A stretch of DNA of 64,000 bases from assembly GCF_034541975.1 (NCBI RefSeq), contig NZ_JAVYJM010000002.1; one strand, 5' to 3'. The stretch comes from Dermacoccus abyssi. GTDB taxonomy: Bacteria > Actinomycetota > Actinomycetes > Actinomycetales > Dermatophilaceae. The notes beneath the pieces are model-generated. The model saw only the letters and a program-made list of their open reading frames with translations, was not told the DNA's origin and ran no database searches. This document shows positions 8,753 through 17,379 of this stretch, piece by piece. Numbering within the stretch: position 1 is the first letter of the stretch; every line of letters starts with the position of its first letter. Both the position numbers and the translations under genes were made by a program.

Positions 8753-9900
8753 GTGCTGTAGGCCGAGTTCTCGTGAACGTAGTCGTGCGTGAGGTCGTTG
8801 GTGAAGATTGTCACGGACTCCTCGCCCGCCTTGAGGAAGACCTCGACCTTCACTTCACGGTTCGACAGGTCAACGCCGGATCGGTCGTCGCCGACGCCGC
8901 CGTCGCGACAGACCATGACGCCGTTGATCGCAACGTCGAGCGTACGAGCGTCGAACGCCGCGTTCGTCGTGCCGACGGCCGCGAGGACGCGACCCCAGTT
9001 GGGGTCTCCCCCGAAAACCGCGCACTTGAAGAGGTTGTTACGGGCGATCGCGCGTGCAACTTCAAGTCCATCGTTAATGTTTGCAGCTCCGTTGACGACG
9101 ATCTCGATGTCGTGGGCAGCACCCTCGGCGTCGGTGATGAGCTGCAGCGCAAGATCCTGGCAGACCTCCGTCAGGATGCTCGTGAACTCGCCCATCTCGG
9201 GCGCGACGCCGGAGGCGCCGGACGCCATGAGGAGCACGGTGTCGTTCGTCGACTGGCAGCCGTCGGAGTCGATGCGGTCGAACGACAAGCGCGTCGCCGT
9301 GCGCAGGGCTTCGTCAGCCTGCTCCGGGGTGAGGACGGCATCTGTCGTCACGACGACCAGCATCGTGGCCAGTGAAGGTGCGAGCATGCCCGCTCCCTTC
9401 GCCATGCCACCGACGACGTACCCCGAGCCGATGCCTTCGCACTCCTTGGCCACGGTGTCGGTCGTCATGATGGCCTCGGCCGCGTCGGCGCCACCGTCGG
9501 CGCTCACGGCGCCGGACAACTGCGTCACACCATTCTCGATGCGGTCCATCGGCAGGAGTTCACCGATGAGCCCCGTGGAGCACACCACGACATCGCCCGC
9601 ACTCACGCCGGCGGCCTCGGCCACGAGTTCGGCCGTGCGGTGAGTGTCGAGGAAGCCCTGGGCGCCCGTGCAGGCATTCGCACCACCCGAGTTGAGGACC
9701 ACAGCATCGACGCGGCCGTCGGTGACGACCTGGCGTGACCACGTCACGGGGGCCGCCTCAACCCGGTTGCTCGTGAACACCGCGGCACCGACGTGCTCGG
9801 GGCCGTCGTTGACCACGAGCGCGAGATCGGGCTTTCCGCTGGGCTTGAGGCCGGCCGTGACACCGGCGGCCCGGAAGCCTGATGCGGCAGTGACGCTCAT
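8749..9900 (-). CDS. argJ: Bifunctional glutamate N-acetyltransferase / ornithine acetyltransferase
   Basis: Recycles the acetyl group from N-acetylornithine to glutamate and may also make N-acetylglutamate from acetyl-CoA. The 383-residue precursor self-cleaves before the threonine of the ATML motif (178-181, Thr179), giving alpha and beta chains. The ATG at 9900 overlaps the stop of the ACT-domain gene by 4 bases (ATGA). A further upstream in-frame start exists but lies inside that gene and lacks homology. Confidence 0.95.
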   Translation of the reverse strand: MSVTAASGFRAAGVTAGLKPSGKPDLALVVNDGPEHVGAAVFTSNRVEAAPVTWSRQVVTDGRVDAVVLNSGGANACTGAQGFLDTHRTAELVAEAAGVSAGDVVVCSTGLIGELLPMDRIENGVTQLSGAVSADGGADAAEAIMTTDTVAKECEGIGSGYVVGGMAKGAGMLAPSLATMLVVVTTDAVLTPEQADEALRTATRLSFDRIDSDGCQSTNDTVLLMASGASGVAPEMGEFTSILTEVCQDLALQLITDAEGAAHDIEIVVNGAANINDGLEVARAIARNNLFKCAVFGGDPNWGRVLAAVGTTNAAFDARTLDVAINGVMVCRDGGVGDDRSGVDLSNREVKVEVFLKAGEESVTIFTNDLTHDYVHENSAYST

Positions 9901-10307
9901 TCCTTCTCCTTGATGATGTGGCCGGCACGCTTCCACAGCGCGCGGGCGCGGTCGGACTCGAAGGTGGGAACCATGATCCAGTCGGTGTCGAACGTGGAAA
10001 CGGTGAAAACCGTCAGCTCGGCCTCACCGAGCGGCGTCACGATCGCCGACAGGAGACCCGTGAGGGCGAAGTCGAGCGGACCGTCGACCTCGAAGACGTT
10101 GAACGGCCCCTGCTGGCGCACCACCGCGTCACGCGGGATGGCGGACGACAGACACAGCACCGAGGTCTCCGATGCGGTGGCGCTCACCGAGACGAGCGGG
10201 GCGTCCGTGAGGGCCCAGTCTGGCACCACCTCGTGCGGCCCGAGGCGCACGTACGACAGTTCCTCGGGGTGGGCGATGAGGGTGAACTGCGCTCCGAAGG
10301 CGACCAT
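9897..10307 (-). CDS. ACT-domain protein embedded in the arginine operon
   Basis: A 136-residue protein that is not one of the known arginine enzymes. Its second half, with GPFNVFEVDGPLDFALTGLL and then FTVSTFDTDWIMVP, matches the ACT domain subgroup (Pfam ACT_7) whose hallmark is an ISTYDTDYILV-type strand. ACT domains generally bind amino acids and regulate enzymes. The gene is wedged between argC and argJ, its ATG sharing one base with the argC stop and its own stop overlapping argJ by 4 bases, so it is made with the pathway enzymes. It has no catalytic or DNA-binding domain. An arginine or ornithine sensor, or an allosteric partner of ArgJ or ArgB, is inferred from context only. Confidence 0.85.
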   Translation of the reverse strand: MVAFGAQFTLIAHPEELSYVRLGPHEVVPDWALTDAPLVSVSATASETSVLCLSSAIPRDAVVRQQGPFNVFEVDGPLDFALTGLLSAIVTPLGEAELTVFTVSTFDTDWIMVPTFESDRARALWKRAGHIIKEKE

Positions 10308-11356
10308 CAGGGAGCCACCCCCACCGCGGGCAGGCCCGCGGCTTCGTCGAAGCCCAACGCGAGGTTCATCGACTGCACGGCAGCTCCTGCCGTGCCCTTC
10401 GTGAGGTTGTCGACGGCGGAGACGACGACGACGCGGCCGGAGCTTGCATCGAGGGCGAACTGAACCGCGACGGCGTTGGACGCAACGACCATCCCCGTCG
10501 AGGGCCACGAGCCGTCCGCAAGCAGGTGGACGAACGTCTCGCCGCCGTAGGCCGCGTCAAAGGCCGCGCGAATCGCCGCGGCGTCCACGCCGTCACGCAC
10601 GCGCGCGGTACACGTGGCCAGGATGCCGCGCGGCATCGGCGCGAGCGTGGGGGTGAACGACAGGGACACGTCGTCCGCTCCCTGCGCGGCGCGGCGGAGG
10701 TTCTGCACGATCTCAGGGGTGTGACGGTGGCCGCCGCCGACACCGTACGGGCTCATCGATCCCATGACCTCGGATCCGAGCAGGTGCGGCTTGAGGCCCT
10801 TGCCGGCCCCCGAGGTTCCGGAGGAGGCCACGACGACGACGTCATCGTGCTCCACGAGGTCGTGGGCAAACAGGGGCGCGAGGGCGAGCGAGACCGCGGT
10901 CGGATAGCAGCCCGGGACGGCAATGCGGCGCTCCCCGGCCAGGTTGTCCCGCTGCTTGGCTGCGGTCCCGAGGGTCAGTTCGGGCATACCGTAGGCCCAC
11001 GAACCTGCGTACGGGGTGTCGTAGAACGCAGTCCAGTCGTTCTCGTTCTCGAGGCGGAAGTCGGCACCGCAGTCGGCGACGAGCACGTCCTCGGCGAGCG
11101 CGGCGGCCAAGGCAGCGCTCTGACCGTGGGGAAGTGCGAGGAACACGACGTCGTGTCCTGCGAGGACCTCCGGCGTCGTCTCCTCAAGAACGACATCGGC
11201 CAGCGGCATGAGGTGCGGGTGGTGCTCACCCAGTCGCGAACCTGCGGAGCCCCCGGCCGTCAACGCTCCGATCTCGACGTTGGGGTGAGCGAGCAGCAAG
11301 CGGAGGAGCTCTCCTCCGGCGTATCCGCTCGCACCGGCGACTGCGACCTGAACCAT
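10307..11356 (-). CDS. argC: N-acetyl-gamma-glutamyl-phosphate reductase
   Basis: NADPH-dependent reduction of N-acetylglutamyl phosphate to the semialdehyde. The 349-residue protein has the GASGYAGGELLRLL dinucleotide-binding segment at 8-21 and the catalytic cysteine in PGCYPTA (Cys150). First gene of the arginine operon. The ATG at 11356 is chosen because the protein then begins right before the Rossmann strand (VQVAVAGASG). A TAGCCT hexamer ends 7 bases upstream and there is no Shine-Dalgarno sequence, so the message is probably leaderless. Confidence 0.96.
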   Translation of the reverse strand: MVQVAVAGASGYAGGELLRLLLAHPNVEIGALTAGGSAGSRLGEHHPHLMPLADVVLEETTPEVLAGHDVVFLALPHGQSAALAAALAEDVLVADCGADFRLENENDWTAFYDTPYAGSWAYGMPELTLGTAAKQRDNLAGERRIAVPGCYPTAVSLALAPLFAHDLVEHDDVVVVASSGTSGAGKGLKPHLLGSEVMGSMSPYGVGGGHRHTPEIVQNLRRAAQGADDVSLSFTPTLAPMPRGILATCTARVRDGVDAAAIRAAFDAAYGGETFVHLLADGSWPSTGMVVASNAVAVQFALDASSGRVVVVSAVDNLTKGTAGAAVQSMNLALGFDEAAGLPAVGVAP

Positions 11357-11363
11357 GTCGTTC

Positions 11364-11394
11364 AGGCTACACGAATACGCATACTCATGCACAA
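11364..11394 (-). promoter_or_regulatory. argC promoter with ARG-box-like dyad in the spacer
   Basis: On the minus strand, a TTGTGC -35-like hexamer (11389-11394) and TAGCCT -10 (11364-11369) flank an 18-bp imperfect palindrome at 11371-11388, ATGAGTATGCGTATTCGT. It matches its own reverse complement at 12 of 18 positions and resembles the ARG box with its TGA..TATTC halves. ArgR bound there would block RNA polymerase. The 19-base spacer is long, so the -35 assignment is tentative. Confidence 0.55.
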
Positions 11395-11405
11395 GAGAGG
11401 AAAGT

Positions 11406-11440
11406 CATGCACCCCCGTGGGCGGGCCACAGGGGTGCATG
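11406..11440 (-). terminator. Terminator of the pheST transcript
   Basis: The arms CATGCACCCC (11406-11415) and GGGGTGCATG (11431-11440) form a perfect 10-bp stem, with an inner GTGG/CCAC pairing. On the minus strand it is followed by ACTTTCCTC. It sits 7 bases past the pheT stop and just before the argC promoter, insulating the two operons. Confidence 0.75.
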
Positions 11441-11446
11441 TCAAGG

Positions 11447-13981
11447 TCAGGCGCCTCGCAGGCTGGCTCCGACGGCCTTGTCGACCTCACGGACGGCCGC
11501 ATCGCGGGCGACGTTGACCTCCTCCGTCGTGAGCGTACGCTCCGGCGAGCGGAAGAAGAGCCGGTAGGCGAGCGACTTCTTGCCCTCGCCGACCTGCTCG
11601 CCCTCGTAGATGTCGAACAGCGCCAGCGACTCGAGGTTCTCCCCACCGCCGCGGTGCAGTGCGTCCTCGACGACCGCCGCGGTGACGCCCGAATCGACGA
11701 CGAGCGCGACGTCGGAATGCGCCTGCGGGTACGTGGCGATCGGCTCCGCGACCCCGGTCCTCTCGGCGAACGCCGAGAGGGCGTCGAGGTCGAGTTCGCC
11801 GGCCACCACGCGCGGCGGGAGGCCGAGGGTCGTGAGTACCTTCGGGTGAAGCTCACCCGCGTGACCGATGACGCTGGCGTCAGGCAGCATGATCTGGGCA
11901 CAGCGGCCCGGGTGGAACGGGGCCACGTCGGCCTGCGCCACCTCGAGCTGCACGCCGAGCACGCGACCGATGCCGAGCGCGGTGGCGACGGCGTCGCTCC
12001 AGTCGCTCGAGCGGCCTGCACCCCACCAGCCCTTGCGTTCACCGTCACCGGTCATCACCCAGGCGACGTGGCGCGGCTGAGCCGGGACGGCGTCACGGAT
12101 GGCGGCGAGAACCTCGGGCGTCGGGTGCACTCCGACCCGCTCGGTCGGCGCCGTTCCCGCGGGGCCGGCCACGACGAGACCGAGCTCGAACAGGCCCACG
12201 TCCTTGAAGCCGCGCGCGATGTTGCGCTTGAGCGACTCGAGCATCGTCGACAGGACGCTGGTGCGCAGCAACGGCGCCTCGTCCGACAACGGGTTGCTCA
12301 GGCGAACGGTGGAGCGCCGCGTGTCATCTGCCCCGTAGCGCAGCTTCGTGTGCAACTCGTCGCTGACGAAGGGCAGCGAGATGATCTCCGAGAGCCCCTG
12401 AGCGGCGAGCGCGTTGGCCACGGTGCGGCGGTAGCGCTGCGACGCCGTGAGGCCGCGCCCGGCGACGGGGCGAGCGAGGACCGACGGGATCTGGTCGTAA
12501 CCGCGCAGGCGGGCAACCTCCTCGACGAGGTCGGGCCCCGTCGTGAGGTCGGGGCGCCACGACGGAGCCGTGACGTTCCACCGTGCCCCCTCGACTCGCT
12601 CGACGACGCAGCCGACCGCGGTGAGAGTCGCCTCCACCTCGTCGTCGGTGTACGAGACACCGACGAGGCGCGTGGGCTGCTGCGGGTCGAACGCGATCGG
12701 AGCGGCAGGCACGACGGTGTCGAGGTCGGTGACGCCGTCGTCGACGCGGCCGCCGCCGTACTCGACGAGAAGATCGACGGCCAGCTGCGCTGCCGCGGCG
12801 GCGATCGCCGGGTCGACACCGCGCTCGAAGCGCTTGGACGCCTCGCTGCTCAGTCGGTGACGACGGGCGCTTCGGGCGATGCTGACCGGGTCGAAGTGTG
12901 CGGCCTCGATGAGGATGTCGCTCGTCGTGTCGCTCACCTCGCTCTCGGCACCGCCCATGACGCCGGCGATGGCGAGCGGACGCTCACCGCCGTCGGTGAT
13001 GAGGAGGTCCTCGGCGAAGAGCGTGCGCTCCACGTCGTCGAGGGTCGTGATCTTCTCCCCCACCCGCGCGCGACGCACGACGATTTCCTCACCGAGCGTG
13101 GCCAGGTCGAAGGCGTGCAGCGGCTGGCCGAGACCCAGCATGACGTAGTTCGTGATGTCGACGGGCAGGGAGATCGAGCGCATCCCCGCCTCCGTCACGG
13201 CCTGGGACAGCCAGGCCGGCACGGGCGCCGCCGGGTCGACGCCGCGCACGATGCGGGCCACGTAGCGGTCGCACCCGACGTTTCCGCGCAGGGGCGCATC
13301 GTCGTCGACGCGCACGGGGTAACCCGAGGCGTTGGCCTCCGGAGCACGCGAGTTGAGTTCGAGCACCGGGTCGGTGAAGCGGGCCCCCGTCGAGTGGCCG
13401 TACTCGCGCGCGACGCCACGGATGGAGAAGCAGTAGCCGCGGTCCGGGGTGACGTTGACCTCGACCGTCTCGCGGTCGAGACCCAGCAGCGGCAGGGCGT
13501 CCTGGCCGGGCGTGAGGTCGCTCGCCTCGACGCCGAGACGCTGCGGGAGCAGGATGATGCCGTGCGAACCGTCGTCGGGCAAGCCGAGTTCGTCGGCTGC
13601 ACAGATCATGCCGGCCGAGAGGTGACCGTAGGTCTTGCGGGCGCTGATGGCGAAGCCACCGGGCAGAACGGCACCGGGCAGGACGACGACGACGGTGTCG
13701 CCGGCGTCGAAGTTGTGCGCGCCGCACACGATGCCCTGGGGCTCACCGGTTCCGTTGGCGTCGCCGACGTCGACGGAGCACCAGTTGATGACCTTGCCGT
13801 TCTTCTGCTCCTCGGGCTCCTTCGTCAGAACGCGCCCGACGACGAGCGGGCCGGTGATGCCGCCGCCGTGGATCGCCTCCTCCTCGAGACCGATCTTGAC
13901 GAGGTCGGCCGCTACCTGGAGACCTGTTGCTCCGGCCGGGACGTCGACGTACTCACGCAGCCATTCGATGGGAACTCGCAT
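11447..13981 (-). CDS. pheT: Phenylalanyl-tRNA synthetase beta subunit
   Basis: Large subunit of the alpha2-beta2 PheRS. At 844 residues it is full length: an N-terminal EMAP-II-like tRNA-binding domain (about 39-150), B3/B4 editing domain (about 210-370), B5 domain (about 410-480), a catalytic-like core, and a C-terminal anticodon-binding FDX-ACB domain that includes YPQAHSDVALVVDSGV. It follows pheS with a 4-base gap, as expected for a heterotetramer whose subunits are needed in equal amounts. Confidence 0.97.
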   Translation of the reverse strand: MRVPIEWLREYVDVPAGATGLQVAADLVKIGLEEEAIHGGGITGPLVVGRVLTKEPEEQKNGKVINWCSVDVGDANGTGEPQGIVCGAHNFDAGDTVVVVLPGAVLPGGFAISARKTYGHLSAGMICAADELGLPDDGSHGIILLPQRLGVEASDLTPGQDALPLLGLDRETVEVNVTPDRGYCFSIRGVAREYGHSTGARFTDPVLELNSRAPEANASGYPVRVDDDAPLRGNVGCDRYVARIVRGVDPAAPVPAWLSQAVTEAGMRSISLPVDITNYVMLGLGQPLHAFDLATLGEEIVVRRARVGEKITTLDDVERTLFAEDLLITDGGERPLAIAGVMGGAESEVSDTTSDILIEAAHFDPVSIARSARRHRLSSEASKRFERGVDPAIAAAAAQLAVDLLVEYGGGRVDDGVTDLDTVVPAAPIAFDPQQPTRLVGVSYTDDEVEATLTAVGCVVERVEGARWNVTAPSWRPDLTTGPDLVEEVARLRGYDQIPSVLARPVAGRGLTASQRYRRTVANALAAQGLSEIISLPFVSDELHTKLRYGADDTRRSTVRLSNPLSDEAPLLRTSVLSTMLESLKRNIARGFKDVGLFELGLVVAGPAGTAPTERVGVHPTPEVLAAIRDAVPAQPRHVAWVMTGDGERKGWWGAGRSSDWSDAVATALGIGRVLGVQLEVAQADVAPFHPGRCAQIMLPDASVIGHAGELHPKVLTTLGLPPRVVAGELDLDALSAFAERTGVAEPIATYPQAHSDVALVVDSGVTAAVVEDALHRGGGENLESLALFDIYEGEQVGEGKKSLAYRLFFRSPERTLTTEEVNVARDAAVREVDKAVGASLRGA

Positions 13982-13985
13982 TGCC

Positions 13986-15083
13986 TCAGACCTCCAAGCC
14001 GAACTGGGCGTCGAAGCGCACGTCGCCCTCGATCATCTCGCGCATGTCGGATGCGCCGGTGCGGAACATGAGCGCTCGCTCGACGCCCATGCCGAACGCG
14101 AATCCGCTGTACTCGCTCGGGTCGACGCCGCAGGCGCGCAGGACGTTCTCGTTGACCATGCCGCAGCCACCCCACTCGATCCAGCCGGTGCCGCCGCACG
14201 TGCGACAGGCCGGGTCTTCCCCGCGGCAGACGAAGCAGCGCAGATCCATCTCGGCGCTCGGCTCGGTGAACGGGAAGTAGTTGGGACGCAGACGCGTCGT
14301 GATGCCTTCGCCGAACAGCTGCGTGGCGAGATGGTCGAGCGTTCCCTTGAGGTGGGCCATCGTGATGCCCTTGTCGACGGCGAGGCCCTCGAGCTGGTGG
14401 AAGACCGGCAGGTGCGTGGCGTCGAGTTCGTCCGTGCGGTAGGCCTTGCCCGGCGCGACGATGTAGAGCGGCACACCGCGCTCGAGCATCGAGCGAGCCT
14501 GGACGGGCGACGTGTGCGTACGCATGACGAGCCCACCGTCGGCCGGGTCGAGGTAGAAGGTGTCCTGCATCTGGCGGGCAGGGTGGTCCTCGTCGAAGTT
14601 GAGCGCGTCGAAGACGAACCACTCGGCCTCGACCTCGGGGCCCTCGGCCACCTCCCAGCCCATGCCGACCATGAGGTCGACCATGAGCTGCTGCATCATC
14701 TCGACGGGGTGACGGCCACCGACCGGGCGGCGCAACGTCGTCGCTGTCGTGACGTCGACGGCCTCCTCGGTGAGGATGCGCTCGTCGCGCTCTGCCTCGA
14801 GCTCGGCCTGACGCTCCTTGATCGCCTGACCCACGCGTCCGCGCGCCTGGCCGACTCGCTTGCCCGCCTCGGCCTTGGCCGTCGGCGGCAGCGCACCGAT
14901 CTCACGGTTGGCGAGAGCGAGGGGCGACTTGTCGCCGGCGTGGGCGAGGCGTGCGTCCTTCAACTCCTCGAGCGAGTTCGCGGCCGCAATGGCGCTGAGG
15001 GCGTCGGTGACGTTCGACTCCACGACCTCGGGGTCCAGTGCGGACACCTCGACCGGGTCGTAGTTGGTGTTGGGGCCAGACAT
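13986..15083 (-). CDS. pheS: Phenylalanyl-tRNA synthetase alpha subunit
   Basis: Catalytic subunit of PheRS, a class II synthetase. The 365-residue protein has an N-terminal coiled-coil (about 1-95, rich in Ala/Glu/Lys) for tRNA contact, then motif 2 (TDELDATHLPVFHQLEG) and motif 3 (GMGVERALM) near the C-terminus. The ATG at 15083 starts at MSGPNTNYDP; longer in-frame versions have no homology. TAGACT at 15091-15096 ends 7 bases before the ATG and no Shine-Dalgarno is visible, so a leaderless pheST transcript separate from the upstream genes is likely. Confidence 0.97.
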   Translation of the reverse strand: MSGPNTNYDPVEVSALDPEVVESNVTDALSAIAAANSLEELKDARLAHAGDKSPLALANREIGALPPTAKAEAGKRVGQARGRVGQAIKERQAELEAERDERILTEEAVDVTTATTLRRPVGGRHPVEMMQQLMVDLMVGMGWEVAEGPEVEAEWFVFDALNFDEDHPARQMQDTFYLDPADGGLVMRTHTSPVQARSMLERGVPLYIVAPGKAYRTDELDATHLPVFHQLEGLAVDKGITMAHLKGTLDHLATQLFGEGITTRLRPNYFPFTEPSAEMDLRCFVCRGEDPACRTCGGTGWIEWGGCGMVNENVLRACGVDPSEYSGFAFGMGVERALMFRTGASDMREMIEGDVRFDAQFGLEV

Positions 15084-15090
15084 GGGCCCG

Positions 15091-15096
15091 AGTCTA
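15091..15096 (-). promoter_or_regulatory. -10 hexamer of pheST, leaderless start
   Basis: Minus-strand TAGACT with 7 bases between it and the pheS ATG. This spacing places the transcription start at the start codon. Confidence 0.5.
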
Positions 15097-15129
15097 TCGA
15101 GTGCGCGCAAGCCGGAATGACGCGCCGTG

Positions 15130-15942
15130 TCAGTGCTGCGCGCCCGCCGAGGCGTAGAGGCAGACGGTGGCCGCCATGGCCAGGTTGAGCGACTCGGCAG
15201 CGCCGTAGATCGGCACGCGCACGACGTCGTCGCAGGCCTCGCGGACTTCGGGTTCGAGGCCCCAGGCCTCGTTGCCCATGACCCACGCGTGCGGCGTGGA
15301 GAGCTCGACGTCCGGAAGCAGCGTCGTGCCGACACCGTCCGCGGCGTGCAGCGTCAGCCCGGCGTCGCGGCAGCGGGCGAAGATGTCCTCGATGGCGGCA
15401 CCGCGACAGATCGGCAGGTGCCACAGCGAACCCACGGTCGAGCGCACGACCTTGGGGTTGTAGATGTCGACACTCGAGTCGCTGACGATGACGGCGTCAG
15501 CACCCGTCGCGTCGGCGCCGCGAATGACGGTGCCCGCATTACCGGGGTCCCTCACGTTCGTGAGGACCACGACGAACTTCGGCGAACCGGCGAGCACCTC
15601 GTCGAGGGTGCGGTCGACGGGTCGCGCGACGGCAATGATCCCCTGCGGCTGCTCGGTGTCGCACATCTCGGCGAGCACCTGGGAAGAGCAGTCGTGGACG
15701 AATCGACGCTCGTCAGGCTCCGCGTCGCGCTGCCAGGAAAGCGCCATCTCCCGCAGGTCCGGGTGACGTTCGGTGGCCTCGGCGTCGAGGTAGAGGTCGC
15801 GGATCGTCTCGGGCGCGAAACGGACCAGTTCGCGCACGGCCTGGCGTCCCTCGACGAGGAACAGTCCGGCCTTCTGACGCGCAGAACGCCGCCCCAGTGC
15901 CCTGACCTGCTTGACCCGATCGGAGCGGGTGTTCGTGATCAT
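15130..15942 (-). CDS. TrmH/SpoU-family RNA 2'-O-methyltransferase
   Basis: A 270-residue SPOUT methyltransferase. The N-terminal RNA-binding substrate domain (about 1-105) includes RSARQKAGLFLVEGRQAVRE. The C-terminal knotted domain has motif 1 NVRDPGNAGTVIRGADA, motif 2 VMGNEAWGL and motif 3 VPIYGAAESLNLAMA, the SAM-binding trefoil knot. It probably methylates a ribose in 23S rRNA or tRNA; the exact site cannot be read from sequence. Placement between rplT and pheS is common in actinobacteria and fits a role in translation. Confidence 0.92.
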   Translation of the reverse strand: MITNTRSDRVKQVRALGRRSARQKAGLFLVEGRQAVRELVRFAPETIRDLYLDAEATERHPDLREMALSWQRDAEPDERRFVHDCSSQVLAEMCDTEQPQGIIAVARPVDRTLDEVLAGSPKFVVVLTNVRDPGNAGTVIRGADATGADAVIVSDSSVDIYNPKVVRSTVGSLWHLPICRGAAIEDIFARCRDAGLTLHAADGVGTTLLPDVELSTPHAWVMGNEAWGLEPEVREACDDVVRVPIYGAAESLNLAMAATVCLYASAGAQH

Positions 15943-15984
15943 GGCGTGGAGCGGCGTTCGATGCGAAAGAGGTGCCTAGGAGAA

Positions 15985-16359
15985 TCAGGCAGCCGGCGTC
16001 TGGGCCGGGACGTTCTTCTTGGCGATCTCGACGAGCGCGGCGAAGGCCGGGGCGTCGTTGACGGCCAGCTCGGCGAGCATGCGACGGTCGACCTCGATGC
16101 CAGCGGCCTTGAGGCCCTGGATGAAGCGGTTGTACGTCATGCCGTTGAGGCGAGCCGCAGCGTTGATGCGCTGGATCCACAGGCGACGGAAGTCACCCTT
16201 CTTGGCGCGACGGTCACGGTAGGCGTAACCGAGGCTGTGCGTCACCTGCTCCTTCGCCTTGCGGTAAAGGCGCGAGCGCTGGCCGCGGTAACCGCTGGCC
16301 TGCTCGAGAACGGTACGACGCTTCTTCTGGGCGTTCACTGCCCGCTTCACGCGTGCCAC
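15985..16359 (-). CDS. rplT: 50S ribosomal protein L20
   Basis: Ribosomal protein needed early in 50S assembly. At 124 residues it has a basic N-terminus (ARVKRAVNAQKKRR) and the conserved DRRAKKGDFRRLWIQRINAA. It is the third gene of the universal infC-rpmI-rplT cluster. In some bacteria L20 represses this operon, but I see no recognised L20 leader here. Confidence 0.97.
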   Translation of the reverse strand: MARVKRAVNAQKKRRTVLEQASGYRGQRSRLYRKAKEQVTHSLGYAYRDRRAKKGDFRRLWIQRINAAARLNGMTYNRFIQGLKAAGIEVDRRMLAELAVNDAPAFAALVEIAKKNVPAQTPAA

Positions 16360-16431
16360 GTGAGTACTCCTTGTTCATGGGCGGCGGCGCCGGGCGCCTG
16401 CCGCAAAAGCTGGTTGAGGGAAAGCTTCGGC

Positions 16432-16626
16432 TTACTTACCGAGAAGCTTCTTGATCTTCTTCTCGTCGGACGGCGCAACGACGACGTCGTTCACGAGGCG
16501 ACGCGACTGACGCTTGGCGCGCTCTTCGAACTTGTGGACGTGGCGGGCGCGCTGGCGCATGACCTTGCCCTTACCGGTGACACGGAAACGCTTCTTGGCA
16601 CCGCTGTGCGTCTTCATCTTCGGCAT
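16432..16626 (-). CDS. rpmI: 50S ribosomal protein L35
   Basis: A 64-residue basic ribosomal protein beginning MPKMKTHSGAKKRFRVTGKGK, the family signature. It lies between infC and rplT, 72 bases before rplT. Confidence 0.97.
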   Translation of the reverse strand: MPKMKTHSGAKKRFRVTGKGKVMRQRARHVHKFEERAKRQSRRLVNDVVVAPSDEKKIKKLLGK

Positions 16627-16706
16627 AGCCGACTCCTTCGCTCACTCGGCGCGCTCGTGCACGCCGGCTGTCTGACGGCCCGCCACCGGTCTCCCGGCGC
16701 GGGGGT

Positions 16707-16724
16707 CTTCACCCGAGGGTGAAG
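16707..16724 (-). other. Small hairpin in the infC-rpmI spacer
   Basis: CTTCACCC (16707-16714) and GGGTGAAG (16717-16724) form an 8-bp stem just after the infC stop. It lacks a U-run and is more likely an mRNA-stability or processing element than a terminator, because rpmI and rplT must be read through it. Confidence 0.4.
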
Positions 16725-16731
16725 GACGATT

Positions 16732-17373
16732 TCAGTTGGCTGCCTCGTCGGCAGCCGGCTCCGCAGCGGGAGCCTCGGTCTCGGCGGCCTGCGTCGCGGG
16801 AGCAGCCTTGCTCGCCTTCGCAGCCTCGCGACGACGACGGTCCTCGGCGCGAGCCTCGGCCTTCTTCTTCGTCGGGCCGAGAACCATGACCATGTTGCGG
16901 CCGTCCTGCTTCGGCGCGCTCTCGATGAACGCCAGCTCGGCGACGTCCTCGGCGAGCTTCTGGAGCAGTCGGAAACCGAGCTCCGGGCGCGACTGCTCGC
17001 GACCGCGGAACATGATGGTGACCTTGACCTTGTCACCGGCCGACAGGAACCGAACGACGTGACCCTTCTTGGTGTCGTAGTCGTGCTGGTCGATCTTCGG
17101 TCGGAGCTTGATCTCCTTGATGACCGTGTTGACCTGGTTCTTGCGAGACTCGCGGGCCTTCATGGCGGCTTCGTACTTGAACTTGCCGAAGTCCATGAGC
17201 TTGGCGACCGGGGGCTTGGCCTGCGGCGCGACCTCCACGAGATCGAGATCCGCTTCCGCCGCGAGGCGCAGCGCGTCCTCGACTCGGACGATGCCCACCT
17301 GCTCACCGTTGGGGCCAACCAACCGGACCTCGGGTACACGGATCCGATCGTTGATGCGTGGCTCAGCGCTGAT
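16732..17373 (-). CDS. infC: Translation initiation factor IF-3, AUC start codon
   Basis: Binds the 30S subunit, checks start-codon and initiator tRNA pairing, and prevents subunit joining. The conserved body from SAEPRINDRIRVPEVRLVG through GRNMVMVLGP is full length; a C-terminal Ala/Glu/Lys-rich tail of about 40 residues is typical of actinobacteria. I place the start at an ATC codon (17371-17373), giving 213 residues. GAAGGAG (17380-17386) lies 6 bases upstream, the codon matches where homologues begin, and IF-3 genes in many bacteria use AUU or AUC for autoregulation. The in-frame GTG at 17388 has no Shine-Dalgarno and sits on top of this one. Confidence 0.93.
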   Translation of the reverse strand: MSAEPRINDRIRVPEVRLVGPNGEQVGIVRVEDALRLAAEADLDLVEVAPQAKPPVAKLMDFGKFKYEAAMKARESRKNQVNTVIKEIKLRPKIDQHDYDTKKGHVVRFLSAGDKVKVTIMFRGREQSRPELGFRLLQKLAEDVAELAFIESAPKQDGRNMVMVLGPTKKKAEARAEDRRRREAAKASKAAPATQAAETEAPAAEPAADEAAN

Positions 17374-17379
17374 GGCCGA

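Noticed and set aside
10526..14071. An open frame of about 1,180 codons opposite argC and pheT
   Set aside because: Composition is Arg/Gly/Val-rich without domains; it is the shadow of the coding strand.
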